A stretch of 64,000 bases of DNA from Reichenbachiella agarivorans (GTDB lineage: Bacteria > Bacteroidota > Bacteroidia > Cytophagales > Cyclobacteriaceae). Location: positions 3,875,501 to 3,939,500 of the forward strand of contig NZ_CP106679.1 of NCBI RefSeq assembly GCF_025502585.1, in the 5' to 3' direction. The notes under the pieces are model-generated. The model made no database searches and was not told where the DNA came from. It worked only from the letters and a program-made list of their open reading frames with translations. Below are positions 9,542 through 18,423 of this stretch, piece after piece. A program made the position numbers and the translations under genes. How positions within the stretch are numbered: the first letter of the stretch is position 1; every line of letters starts with the position of its first letter.

Positions 9542-10815
9542 TTCACTAAAACCTCGTCCCCCACCTGCGTTTGCCATTGCTGCAGTTGCTCCACCAAGGT
9601 TGCTTCGATCCGTTTGGACTTTCTTTTATCAATCAGATTGTGGGTCTCCCAGGGGTCTTGGCTCAGATCGTAAAGCTCGCGATCTCCAGACTTGGGGTAG
9701 ATGATCAACTTGTTATCACCCGAGATGATACCCCGCTGACTGTCGAACATCGCCAGGTAAATCGACCCACGTGCGCCCGAGCCCTGCTCGATCTGAGGTA
9801 ACAGACTCTGGAAAGCCACATGCTCAGGCTTGGGTATATCGAGCAGATCCAACAGTGTCGGATATACATCCTGTAGATACACTCTTTCTGCTATTTTTTT
9901 GTCAGCCGACTAGCCTGGAGCTTTGATAATCAGCGGTGCTGTCACGCTAGGCTCGTAGAGGCACACCTTACCCGCCACGCCATTTTCGCCAAAGCTGATC
10001 CCATGGTCGCTCATGAATACAATGATGGTATTGTCATACTGCCCACTGGCTTTGAGTGCAGCGATGATATCCCCAATCCTCTCGTCCATATGAGTAACCA
10101 TAGCGTTGTTTTGCTGCACACGATTGCGCATAGTCTGCTTACTCAGCGGAGCATTGGTGTAGTTATATTCGATATTGGGATTGAGTGGGCCTTCTACCAC
10201 ACTGGGAGGTAAAGGCATCTCATCTACTGGATATAGGTCGTAGTATTTTTGCTCAGTCTGTCGTGGTACATGCGGCGCATTGAAAGCCACATAGAGGAAA
10301 TAGGGTGCTTCGTTATTATAGTTCTCAATGAAAGAAACCGCTTCCTGACCTGTGATGTCCGTCACGTGTCCCTGTGGTGTATTATAAGTCTTGAGTTGAC
10401 CAGGTTGGATACTACCCAAGCTATCGAAAATCTCAGCTACTGGCTTGCCCCAAGCATGCCACTTGCCCGTCATGTAGGTCGCATAGCCTTTCTCCTTGAG
10501 TAGTTCAGGCATAGACTTGGGCGCATTGTCTTTGGCAGTATTTTGGCTATCCCAGAGGTACTGACCATAGAAAAGCATCGTACGACTCGGTACGCAAACC
10601 GCTGGCGACCAGCAGCCCATGTTGTAGGCAGAGGTAAAAGACACCCCCTCTTCTGCGATCCGATCGATATGAGGTGTCTTCATGACTGGGTAGCCAAACG
10701 CCCCCACGGCCTGATTGCTCTGATCGTCAGACTCGATGAATAGGATATTTGGTTGAGCGATACCTGCTACCGATACGCCTAATAATAGATAAAGAACGAA
10801 TAGTCTTTTTTTCAT
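9538..10815 (-). pseudogene. S1 family sulfatase interrupted by an in-frame amber codon
   Basis: The frame codes for a secreted formylglycine-type sulfatase. It has a signal peptide (1-20), a metal-binding ESDDQ near residue 30, and the modification motif CVPSR with Cys74 as the formylglycine precursor. SDHGISFGENG lies in the metal and substrate region. After residue 301 (IIKAPG) a TAG at 9912-9910 ends translation. The same frame then runs on through VYPTLLDLL to a normal C-terminus at 9538, about 115 more residues, so the only visible lesion is one codon. Sulfatases in porphyran clusters remove sulfate from L-galactose-6-sulfate units; that substrate is inferred. The truncated product would lack the C-terminal subdomain and is probably inactive. 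Readthrough or a sequencing error is not excluded. Confidence 0.82.
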
Positions 10816-11549
10816 ATCACATGCCTGATTTGGTATGGAACAAAACTAGGGCAGAGTGCTATGACTTATGGGAGAGAAAACCTGACCGATCGCAGGGGGA
10901 AATTGGAATATGCCGATCACACAATGAAAAATAACTACTCTTGGTTACTTTGCATTGCCAGAGTGGAGAAGTACAGTCAATTGAAATCAAGTCTCCACAG
11001 TTGTACAGCACACATTTGCATTTCGTGTTTTCGACACTTTTCATTTGACGGTGAAAATAATTGAAGCTGATTTAGGTTCAAGATTGCGTATCCCAGAGGA
11101 TTTTCATTCTTCCTCGAGTCTTTGTCAGGAAGAAGAAAATAAGAGCGGGCTTATCAGTGTTCCGGTTATTGATAAAAGCACGGGTAAGTATAAAGTCAGG
11201 AAAACCATCGGATGGCGTACTGATCCTGAAAAAGTAACCCGTCTGGCTCACAAAGGGAATAAATGAATTGATGCATATAAAATTAGATCTAAACGGGCTA
11301 AAGAAGCAAATCGCTGCTATTCTCGATGATATATCACTAGAATGATTTTCTGGAAAAAATATTATTAATCGAGCAAAAGCAGAGATGGTTAGCAAACCAA
11401 TTTGACCTAGCCTAGACGCGGGTGTCCAGTGTCGAAAATAGGAAAATAGGGAGGGAATCAAAATCACATTGACAGACTGATTTACTAGTGGGCTAGTTCA
11501 ATTTCAAAATAGTCTTGGTTCTTGATTCTAAAAATCTAGCGTCTAGTAT
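10816..11549. other. Gene-poor region upstream of the galactan cluster
   Basis: These 734 bases separate the sulfatase from the hypothetical gene at 11550-12095. They contain a G-tract site (GCAGGGGGAAATTG, about 10891-10904) that resembles the one at 8613-8627, and the transposase remnant described separately. About 11510-11560 is a low-complexity stretch of repeated CTAGTATCTA-like words. The promoter of the sulfatase-led operon should lie near 10820-10950, but no clear Bacteroidota -33/-7 pair could be picked with confidence. Confidence 0.5.
11115..11300 (+). mobile_element. IS1634-type transposase N-terminal remnant
   Basis: Two frames together spell the usual start of an IS1634-type (IS4 superfamily) transposase. 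FVRKK is read from 11121, then after a one-base frameshift comes NKSGLISVPVIDKSTGKYK, followed by RKTIGW and DPEKVTRL. A TGA near 11264 sits where the family has a tryptophan (KGNK-stop-IDAYK). After about 11300 only short scraps in several frames can be guessed. No terminal inverted repeats or catalytic core were found, so this is a dead fragment of perhaps 5-10% of the element. Assignment rests on recognising the N-terminal motif. Confidence 0.65.
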
Positions 11550-12095
11550 CTAATAATTGAGCTCCCTACTCTCGACGTTTCTAAACATGCCTTCAGATTC
11601 ATAAAATTTACCTGCTTCGATCATACCGAGGTACTCTGTTTCGCCTTCCCTTTTTTCATAAACATATTGTCTGCCTAAATAATCCAAAGAATACAAATCA
11701 AACCCCATCGAAATATCGGCATCTCGTACCACTATCGCATCAAACAACATCCCTGTATGTGTGTGGTAATTGTGATCTAGGTAGAAATAAAGGATATGCC
11801 CCTTTTCGGATACAGGGTCAATGACATGCTCGGAAATCATTCGAGTCGAGAAGTTCTCAAACTTGATTTTTCTCCAAATAAAGAATGGTGAGCCTTTGCT
11901 GGCAAATATCTTCCACTTGTACCAGTACGTGACTTCAACATCTTCAAATCTAAATTTGACCTTGCGGTAATAAAACAAATTGAGAGAGTCAATGTAATAG
12001 GCGGCCGCCAACAAAATCATCACCAAGAAAAATACCATACCTGACACGAGCATCGTGTTGTTTTCGGGATCCAATATCAAGTCGGCAATTATCAT
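11550..12095 (-). CDS. Hypothetical membrane-anchored protein
   Basis: I do not recognise this 181-residue protein. It has one strong transmembrane segment at about residues 15-36, with a short N-terminal stretch before it. The rest is rich in aromatic and charged residues and looks like a soluble beta-rich domain. There is no signal peptidase site, lipobox or known catalytic motif. It is divergent from the conserved gene at 12261 and stands alone between that gene and the decayed transposase fragment. It could be a lineage-specific protein. Confidence 0.6.
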   Translation of the reverse strand: MIIADLILDPENNTMLVSGMVFFLVMILLAAAYYIDSLNLFYYRKVKFRFEDVEVTYWYKWKIFASKGSPFFIWRKIKFENFSTRMISEHVIDPVSEKGHILYFYLDHNYHTHTGMLFDAIVVRDADISMGFDLYSLDYLGRQYVYEKREGETEYLGMIEAGKFYESEGMFRNVESRELNY

Positions 12096-12260
12096 GACCT
12101 GAATTTACATTGTGTTTCTGTGAAATACCACTACTCTGTGCTGCATAAACGCCACTAATGATTTAGACAAGCTTCAAATAAGACATTTTTTGCAAAAAAA
12201 AGTGTCAGGCTACCAATAAAGATTGACAAGTCCATACTTTTGCTCAAACTCCAAAACATT

Positions 12261-13676
12261 ATGGAATCAGGCGTACATACTACCAAAGAAAAAGCCCTCT
12301 CACTCAACCTCAACGAATCCATCTATGGCTCTCTGGCCGAAATCGGTGCGGGACAAGAAGTAGCTGCCAATTTTTTCAAGGCAGGTGGCGCCTCTGGTAC
12401 CATTGCCAAAACCATGTCCGCCTATGACATGGACTTCTCTGATGCAATCTATGGCGCGACTGACCGGTACGTCTGTGAGGACAAGCTCCATAAAATGCTC
12501 AACAAAGAATATGGTCTACTGTCGGTGCGACTGACTCGCCGAGCAGACACCAGCAAGTTCTTTGCCTTTGCCAATACGATCGAAACCATCAATTTTAAAA
12601 AAACCAACCAAGGACATGGCTGGTTGGGTGTTCGCTTTCAGATGGAGCCCAATGCTGAACACAACGACATCATCATCCATGTGGTACTCAAAGATCCAGA
12701 AGCCATCTGGCAGCAGGAAGTACTAGGCAAGATTGGAGTCAATTTGATCTATGCATGTTTCAACCACTCAGACAACCCTGATCGTATGATGGTATCCATT
12801 GTGGACAACATCAGTGAAGGGCGTGTAGAAATTGACTACTTCAAACTCACAGGCCCTAATTTTCGTCATGTAGACAACCGCCTCATGAGTCTCAAACTGG
12901 TCAAATACGGTCTATCTCATGCTGCCATGTTTGACAAGGACGGGCACAACAAACAACCCTCCACCTTCCTCTACAAGAAAAACGTCTGTGTACTGAGAGG
13001 GTATTTTAGGCCCTTTACACTGGTGAGCGAAGACATGATTCAGTCAGCCATCAATCAGTTTCACAAAGACACGCTGATAGACCCCGAAAAAGTCCTGATC
13101 ACCACCGAGCTGACTATCAACGATTTGACCAGAGATGGAAAAATTGATGATTCAGACTTCTTGGATCGAGTCAAAATATTGAATTCGCTAGGACACAACG
13201 TCCTCATCTCTAATTACACAGAGCATTACAAACTAGCAGCCTATCTCTACCAGTTCACCAAAGGCAAGCGAATGTCATTTGTGATTGGCACTGACAACTT
13301 GCGCAAGCTTTTTGACGAAGAGTATTATTTCAACCTAAAGGGTGGATTGCTTGAATCATTCAGTAGACTATTTGGATCCAACGTCAAGTTGCTCATCTAC
13401 CCTACTCTGTTTCAAGACAAAATTGAAACCACGCTCAATTTCACTCCTCCCAAACTATTGGAACATCTCTACTTGTACCTCAAGGAGAATGATTTTATTG
13501 AGGACATTGATTCGGCTAAAAGGGACATCCAACACATCCAATCATCAGATGTATTGGATATGATCCAGTCAGGACAGTCTGATTGGGAAGCACTCGTACC
13601 TGCGACGGTAGCTGATATCATCAAAAAGAACGACATGTTTGGCTACTCATCAAAAAATGAGACCGCAACTCATTAA
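12261..13676 (+). CDS. Conserved protein of unknown function (often labelled nicotinate-nucleotide adenylyltransferase)
   Basis: The protein has 471 residues from the ATG at 12261; a TTG 21 bases upstream is less likely. It belongs to a well-conserved family seen in many Bacteroidota, marked by the N-terminal NLNESIYGSLAEIGAGQEVA and by HGWLGVRFQ near residue 130. Database entries often call such proteins nicotinate-nucleotide adenylyltransferase or even TonB-dependent receptor. I see neither an N-terminal HxGH nucleotidyltransferase motif nor a signal peptide or barrel, so those names are not supported by the sequence. It is predicted to be a soluble cytoplasmic protein. It is followed 57 bases later by a sodium symporter gene on the same strand, but no functional link is known. 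Confidence 0.8.
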   Translation: MESGVHTTKEKALSLNLNESIYGSLAEIGAGQEVAANFFKAGGASGTIAKTMSAYDMDFSDAIYGATDRYVCEDKLHKMLNKEYGLLSVRLTRRADTSKFFAFANTIETINFKKTNQGHGWLGVRFQMEPNAEHNDIIIHVVLKDPEAIWQQEVLGKIGVNLIYACFNHSDNPDRMMVSIVDNISEGRVEIDYFKLTGPNFRHVDNRLMSLKLVKYGLSHAAMFDKDGHNKQPSTFLYKKNVCVLRGYFRPFTLVSEDMIQSAINQFHKDTLIDPEKVLITTELTINDLTRDGKIDDSDFLDRVKILNSLGHNVLISNYTEHYKLAAYLYQFTKGKRMSFVIGTDNLRKLFDEEYYFNLKGGLLESFSRLFGSNVKLLIYPTLFQDKIETTLNFTPPKLLEHLYLYLKENDFIEDIDSAKRDIQHIQSSDVLDMIQSGQSDWEALVPATVADIIKKNDMFGYSSKNETATH

Positions 13677-13733
13677 GTTTTTTATCAATCATTCTTTTTC
13701 ATATATCTTCGTGATTTCACACAAACAATTATA

Positions 13734-15125
13734 ATGGCAGCAAGAGGACATTTTAGCAATAGATTGGGTTTTATATTGGCAGCTGCAGGCTCTGCGGTAG
13801 GTTTAGGAAATATATGGAAATTCCCTTTCGAGGTAGAAAAAGGTGGGGGCGCTGCATTTGTTGTCTTGTATCTTATCTTCTGCTTTGCCTTGTGTTTTCC
13901 CGTCATGGTTACGGAGATTGCCATTGGTCGCAAGACAGAAAAAAACCCAGCGGGAGCATTTGTGGCTTTGGGCTTCCCTAAATGGAAATACTTGGGCATT
14001 TTGGGCATCATCAGTGGCATCATTATTCTGTCCTTTTACAACGTAGTGGCAGGTTGGGCATTTGGTTATTTCATCGAAATGGCTCAAGGCAACTTTGAGA
14101 TAGGCAATCAATTTGGAGACTTCATTACCAATATTTGGAAGATTTCTCTCTATGCCATTCTATTCATGGGTGCTACCGCTTTGATCGTCTCCAAAGGTAT
14201 ATCTGGCGGAATCGAAAGAGCTGCGAAAATATTGATGCCTTCCCTCATTTTGATGATTTTAGGCATTTTGCTGTACTCATTTACACTACCCAATGCAATG
14301 ACAGGAATCAAGTATTACCTGATTCCAGAATTTTCGGAGTTGAATCTCGCGACAATTGGCGGAGCACTCAGACAAGCATTCTTTTCTTTGTCGCTAGGTA
14401 TGGGTGCCCTGATCACCTATGGCAGCTACTTTTCTAAAGACGAAAACATCATTGCTTCGGCAGCTTCTATTACTTTGTTTGATGTAGGAATCGCATTCTT
14501 TGCAGGATTGATGCTATTTCCTTTGGTTTCTTATAGTACGGGTGGTGACATGAGCAACATCCAAGGTGGCGCAGGATTGATCTTTACAGTTCTCCCTGGC
14601 GTATTTCAGTCATTGGGACCAATCTTGGGTATCGTCCTAGGATCGTTGTTTTTTCTTTTGTTGTCATTTGCAGCACTGACTTCTACCGTTTCGTTGCTAG
14701 AGGTGCCTGTAGCCTATATCGTGGATGAATACAAAGCCAATAGAAACACCGCTGTGATCATCATGGCAGTCATCATTTTTGTCACAGGTATCCCTTCTTT
14801 GATAGGCAATGGATATAGTGAAATATTTACAAATTTCGTAACTTATGTCGGAGCGGATCATCCAACAGACTTCATGACTTTCTTAGGTCAGGTGGCTGAC
14901 ATATTCCTTCTCTTTGGTGGTTGCTTGATTGTCACTTTCGCAGCGTACGTCTGGAAAAAAGAAAATCTCCACGCTGAGATTGCTCAGGGATACGAAGGGT
15001 ACCATCAGTCTTTTGTCAAAAAATTTATCAACATCACAGTGAGCTATGTGTGTCCTGTTTTACTTGGATTGTTGTTTGTGCTAGTCATTCTCAACAACTT
15101 CTTTGGGATAGAATTGATTAGGTAG
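13734..15125 (+). CDS. Sodium-dependent transporter, neurotransmitter:sodium symporter (NSS/SNF) family
   Basis: The 463-residue inner-membrane protein has about 11-12 transmembrane helices. Its N-terminus carries the NSS signature GFILAAAGSAVGLGNIWKFP, which includes the unwound part of helix 1 that binds sodium and substrate in LeuT-type transporters. It also has the conserved helix 2 region with EIAIGRKT. Bacterial relatives import amino acids with sodium, but the substrate cannot be read from sequence. The stop codon is TAG, which matters when judging the amber codons at 9.4 and 9.9 kb. Confidence 0.9.
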   Translation: MAARGHFSNRLGFILAAAGSAVGLGNIWKFPFEVEKGGGAAFVVLYLIFCFALCFPVMVTEIAIGRKTEKNPAGAFVALGFPKWKYLGILGIISGIIILSFYNVVAGWAFGYFIEMAQGNFEIGNQFGDFITNIWKISLYAILFMGATALIVSKGISGGIERAAKILMPSLILMILGILLYSFTLPNAMTGIKYYLIPEFSELNLATIGGALRQAFFSLSLGMGALITYGSYFSKDENIIASAASITLFDVGIAFFAGLMLFPLVSYSTGGDMSNIQGGAGLIFTVLPGVFQSLGPILGIVLGSLFFLLLSFAALTSTVSLLEVPVAYIVDEYKANRNTAVIIMAVIIFVTGIPSLIGNGYSEIFTNFVTYVGADHPTDFMTFLGQVADIFLLFGGCLIVTFAAYVWKKENLHAEIAQGYEGYHQSFVKKFINITVSYVCPVLLGLLFVLVILNNFFGIELIR

Positions 15126-15205
15126 GTTCGAGATTTTCAGCACAGATGCATCTATCTTAATCAAACAAGACTGTAGACTTTAGTCTATTGACAATCGGTT
15201 GCTCT

Positions 15206-15979
15206 CTATTTCTTGACGAAGGTATCAATATCACCATCCAGCATAATTGTATAATTGCCAGGTCTGAGCAGTCTGAGAGGGATTTTTTTGGCAGTACCTT
15301 TGAGAATCACTGTGCCGCTGATATCCATGATTTCGAAGCGTGCCTCCCTAGACAGATAGATTACATCTGTCACGACTTTGGGTGAGAATGTCACGCCCTT
15401 GGGGTAATAATAATATTCTACCTCTTCTGAGTAGAGATAGCGACCATTGGGCAGTTCATATCTAATCCTGTATTTGTTCCCTCCATCGCTATGCTCTGGA
15501 TAGTACACGTATTGCGCACCATCAAAATGTCCTTTGGCCTGCTGAGTAGCCACTTCATCCCAATATTCCTTGTTGAGTTTTTCGATCACAAAACGTCCCT
15601 CAGTGCGATCCCCCTTGGTAAACCAATGCAATACCGAATCCCTCATCACCAAACTGTCAAACTTGAAAGAAGAGTAATACAGGATGGCTTCTGGGTTTAC
15701 TATTTTGGGGGTACAACTGTCCGCATGATGAATCCTGACACTAACTGGAGAAAACATTTCTACCTCATTGAAATTGAGCCGAATGGCGGTCAGACTCAAA
15801 TTGACCTTAGACGGCTTCCCGTTGATCATAATAGACTGAATACAAAACGAGTCTCTTGCTACCATGTAGGGATTTTTGATATACAAACTCTCCCCTTTGT
15901 TCACTCCAGTGAGCAAAATATCCTGTCCAACAGCCATTTGCACAGACCCCACAACCAATAGCAACAAAAGAAACCTCAT
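15206..15979 (-). CDS. Secreted protein with a type IX secretion-like C-terminal tail
   Basis: The 257-residue protein has a signal peptide ending VQMAVGQD. The central part is beta-rich and I do not recognise it. The last 50 or so residues read FEIMDISGTVILKGTAKK, then LLRPGNYTIML and a final FVKK. This resembles the type A sorting domain used by the type IX secretion system for export to the cell surface or medium, although it is somewhat short. It is convergent with the symporter gene, 80 bases away. Surface location is inferred from the tail. Confidence 0.7.
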   Translation of the reverse strand: MRFLLLLLVVGSVQMAVGQDILLTGVNKGESLYIKNPYMVARDSFCIQSIMINGKPSKVNLSLTAIRLNFNEVEMFSPVSVRIHHADSCTPKIVNPEAILYYSSFKFDSLVMRDSVLHWFTKGDRTEGRFVIEKLNKEYWDEVATQQAKGHFDGAQYVYYPEHSDGGNKYRIRYELPNGRYLYSEEVEYYYYPKGVTFSPKVVTDVIYLSREARFEIMDISGTVILKGTAKKIPLRLLRPGNYTIMLDGDIDTFVKK

Positions 15980-16190
15980 CTAATATCTTAGAAATTTTAT
16001 ATTCAGGTTAAAATTATACACATAATCACAGAACACAGTAGCGTATTCCTATAAATAATACAATTGCATCACAAACAGACTGTTACCTACCCGTCTCTTG
16101 ATGATTAAATTTAGATGTAACATTATTAGTCATATTTCGATTGATCTTAGTCGGGTCTTGATAAATTTGACACGATTAACTACCGATTGC

Positions 16191-17447
16191 ATGAAGAGAA
16201 TCATTCTGAGCATCCTGCTTTTGGCCTCCATTCAAGCCAAAGCCTCCTACCTCTTTTTACCGATGGACAATTCTCAGTCCAATCACTTGAAGGCCTATGG
16301 TATAGCCTACTGGGTGCTGCAAAATGACGTCAAAGTAGACTGGTTGCTCAACTACAAAGGAGGTTCTTTCATGTTCAAATACATGCAAGCCTTCGAAAAC
16401 GAACTGGTCATCAGAGGAGTCAGCTATCAAGTGATCTCTGACGCTCAAGCCAACTCCCTCCTGGCAGAAATCGCCAGTCCAGCTTCCAACATGGATGCCA
16501 TGACCTTGGATAAGTACCCCAAAATTGCTGTGTACTCTCCCAAAAGTAAACAGCCCTGGGATGATGCTGTGACTTTGGTACTTACTTACGCCGAGATCCC
16601 TTATGACGTGGTCTTCGATGATGAACTGATGTATGACGAATTGCCCAAATATGACTGGCTCCATCTTCATCATGAGGATTTCACTGGCCAGTATGGCAAA
16701 TTTTACCGTGTGTACCAGCATTTCCCTTGGTACCAGCAGCAGCAGCAAGAGTACGAAGCATCTGCGCGCAAACATGGTTTTAGCAAAGTCTCACAACTCA
16801 AATTGGGGATTGTCAAGAAAATACAAGCTTATGTAGCTGGGGGTGGATTCCTATTCGCTATGTGCTCAGCAACGGATACTTATGACATAGCTTTGGCTGC
16901 TGAGGGTGTGGACATCTGTGAGTCCATGTTCGATGGTGACCCGATGGATCCCAATGCACAGTCCAAACTAGATTTTGACAAGACCTTTGCTTTCAAAGAC
17001 TTCATCTTGGAGCGAAATCCCTACGTCTACGAGTTTTCGAGCATAGACACTGCTCCTGCACAAAGAGGCCTCAGAGAAGACAATGACTATTTCACACTCT
17101 TTGAGTTTTCGGCCAAGTGGGATCCAGTCCCTACCATGCTAACACAAAACCACGAACACATCCTGAAGGGCTTCATGGGCCAAACGACTTCATTCAAAAA
17201 AAACCTAGTCAAGTCAGACGTAGTAGTGCTCGGAGAGACCAAATCTATCAATGAGGTCAAATACATTCATGGTATCTATGGCAAAGGCTTTTGGACCTTC
17301 TATGGAGGACACGATCCTGAGGACTACCAACACATGGTAAGCGAAGAGCCTACAGACCTCAACCTCCACCCCAACTCCCCAGGCTATAGATTGATTCTCA
17401 ATAATATTTTATTTCCAGCAGCCAAAAAGAAGAAACAAAAAACTTGA
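16191..17447 (+). CDS. Exported protein with a class I glutamine-amidotransferase-like fold (family often mislabelled asparagine synthetase B)
   Basis: Translation from the ATG at 16191 gives 418 residues starting with a signal peptide (MKRIILSILLLASIQAKA); the 31 codons before it read like non-coding sequence. The middle part has PKIAVYSPK, then YDWLHLHHEDFTGQYGKFY near residue 150, and AGGGFLFAMCSATDT near 225. The last motif resembles a nucleophile elbow of class I amidotransferase or ThuA-like folds. Members in Bacteroidota are commonly labelled asparagine synthetase B, but a secreted protein without an N-terminal Cys or a PP-loop synthetase domain cannot be that enzyme. The substrate is unknown and the protein is probably periplasmic. 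Confidence 0.75.
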   Translation: MKRIILSILLLASIQAKASYLFLPMDNSQSNHLKAYGIAYWVLQNDVKVDWLLNYKGGSFMFKYMQAFENELVIRGVSYQVISDAQANSLLAEIASPASNMDAMTLDKYPKIAVYSPKSKQPWDDAVTLVLTYAEIPYDVVFDDELMYDELPKYDWLHLHHEDFTGQYGKFYRVYQHFPWYQQQQQEYEASARKHGFSKVSQLKLGIVKKIQAYVAGGGFLFAMCSATDTYDIALAAEGVDICESMFDGDPMDPNAQSKLDFDKTFAFKDFILERNPYVYEFSSIDTAPAQRGLREDNDYFTLFEFSAKWDPVPTMLTQNHEHILKGFMGQTTSFKKNLVKSDVVVLGETKSINEVKYIHGIYGKGFWTFYGGHDPEDYQHMVSEEPTDLNLHPNSPGYRLILNNILFPAAKKKKQKT

Positions 17448-17532
17448 GAATCAAACACATTTTCTCTCAAAATCACCTGCTTTGACCTAACTTCGACGGT
17501 ACAAATCATTCAAATAGTATAATCACATAACC

Positions 17533-18357
17533 ATGGATAACAGAAAACTTTTGCCCTTCATTTTAGTAGGTGCCGTTGCTTTATTTATTCTCTTTAGTTT
17601 GTCATCAAGTCTATTCTTCAAAGTAGAACCCGCAGAACGTGCGATTGCTTTTTACACCCTATCTGGTAAACTAGACAAAGAAAACATCATCACCCCAGGA
17701 TGGCATGTCAAAGCACCGTGGACGAGCATCTATACTTATGATGTCTCTGAGAGCAAAGTAGAAGAAAGCATGGATGTATTGGACAAAAATGGTCTGTCCA
17801 TCAGTGTGGATGTTTCTGTACGATTCACGCCTATGAAAGACAAAATTGGAGAGATACAAGAAAATTTCAAAGGAGAATACATCAGTGTATTGGTCATCCC
17901 TGAGGTAAGATCATCGGTGAGGCAAGTGATGGGAAGATTCACTGCCGAAGAAATCTACTCTACCAAAAGAGCTGAAGTGGAGACAGCCATCAAAACAGAG
18001 ACTGAAAAAGTCCTAGGCAGCCCTCAAAATAATGTAATCATGAAAGCCTTGCTAATCAGATCCATTAATCTCCCCGCTCAAATCAAGCAAGCTATCGAAA
18101 ACAAATTGCAGCAAGAACAAGAAGCTTTGGCATATCAGTTTCGCCTAGACAAGGAAAGAAGTGAGGCAGAAAGAATGAAAATTGGTGCAGAAGGAGAAGC
18201 CAGAGCCAACCAAATCATCAACTCCAGTTTGACCCCAGCCTTGCTAAAAATGAGAGGAATAGAGGCGACCCAAACCCTCGCCACTTCACCTAACGCAAAA
18301 GTAATTGTAATCGGTAGTGGAAAAGATGGCCTGCCCCTTATATTAGGTGACAATTAA
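17533..18357 (+). CDS. Prohibitin/SPFH (Band 7) family membrane protein
   Basis: The 274-residue protein has an N-terminal membrane anchor (about 10-31) followed by an SPFH domain (about 33-210). The segment VEPAERAIAFYTLSGKL is typical of the prohibitin type. A helical region rich in Glu, Lys and Ala (about 195-235) should drive ring assembly, and the tail ends in SGKDGLPLILG, common in this family. Such proteins form large membrane rings and influence membrane proteases; the partner here is unknown. It lies between the amidotransferase-like gene and citrate synthase, all on the plus strand. Confidence 0.9.
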   Translation: MDNRKLLPFILVGAVALFILFSLSSSLFFKVEPAERAIAFYTLSGKLDKENIITPGWHVKAPWTSIYTYDVSESKVEESMDVLDKNGLSISVDVSVRFTPMKDKIGEIQENFKGEYISVLVIPEVRSSVRQVMGRFTAEEIYSTKRAEVETAIKTETEKVLGSPQNNVIMKALLIRSINLPAQIKQAIENKLQQEQEALAYQFRLDKERSEAERMKIGAEGEARANQIINSSLTPALLKMRGIEATQTLATSPNAKVIVIGSGKDGLPLILGDN

Positions 18358-18423
18358 ACTTCTTTTTGAGGCAATTTATCTTTAGATTCGCGACTATAAT
18401 AGTCTTAAACATATTCAGTAAAA

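Noticed and set aside
9395-9912. Programmed recoding of TAG (for example pyrrolysine) in the galactan cluster
   Set aside because: TAG ends intact genes here, including the symporter (15125), the U32 protein (42258) and the GH2 enzyme (4501). The downstream gene is also frame-shifted, so decay is simpler.
11078-11467. 129-codon minus-strand frame
   Set aside because: The opposite strand carries the transposase motif in two frames, and this frame shows no family features.
12261-13676. Nicotinate-nucleotide adenylyltransferase
   Set aside because: No HxGH motif or other nucleotidyltransferase signature is visible; the label is likely a propagated annotation.
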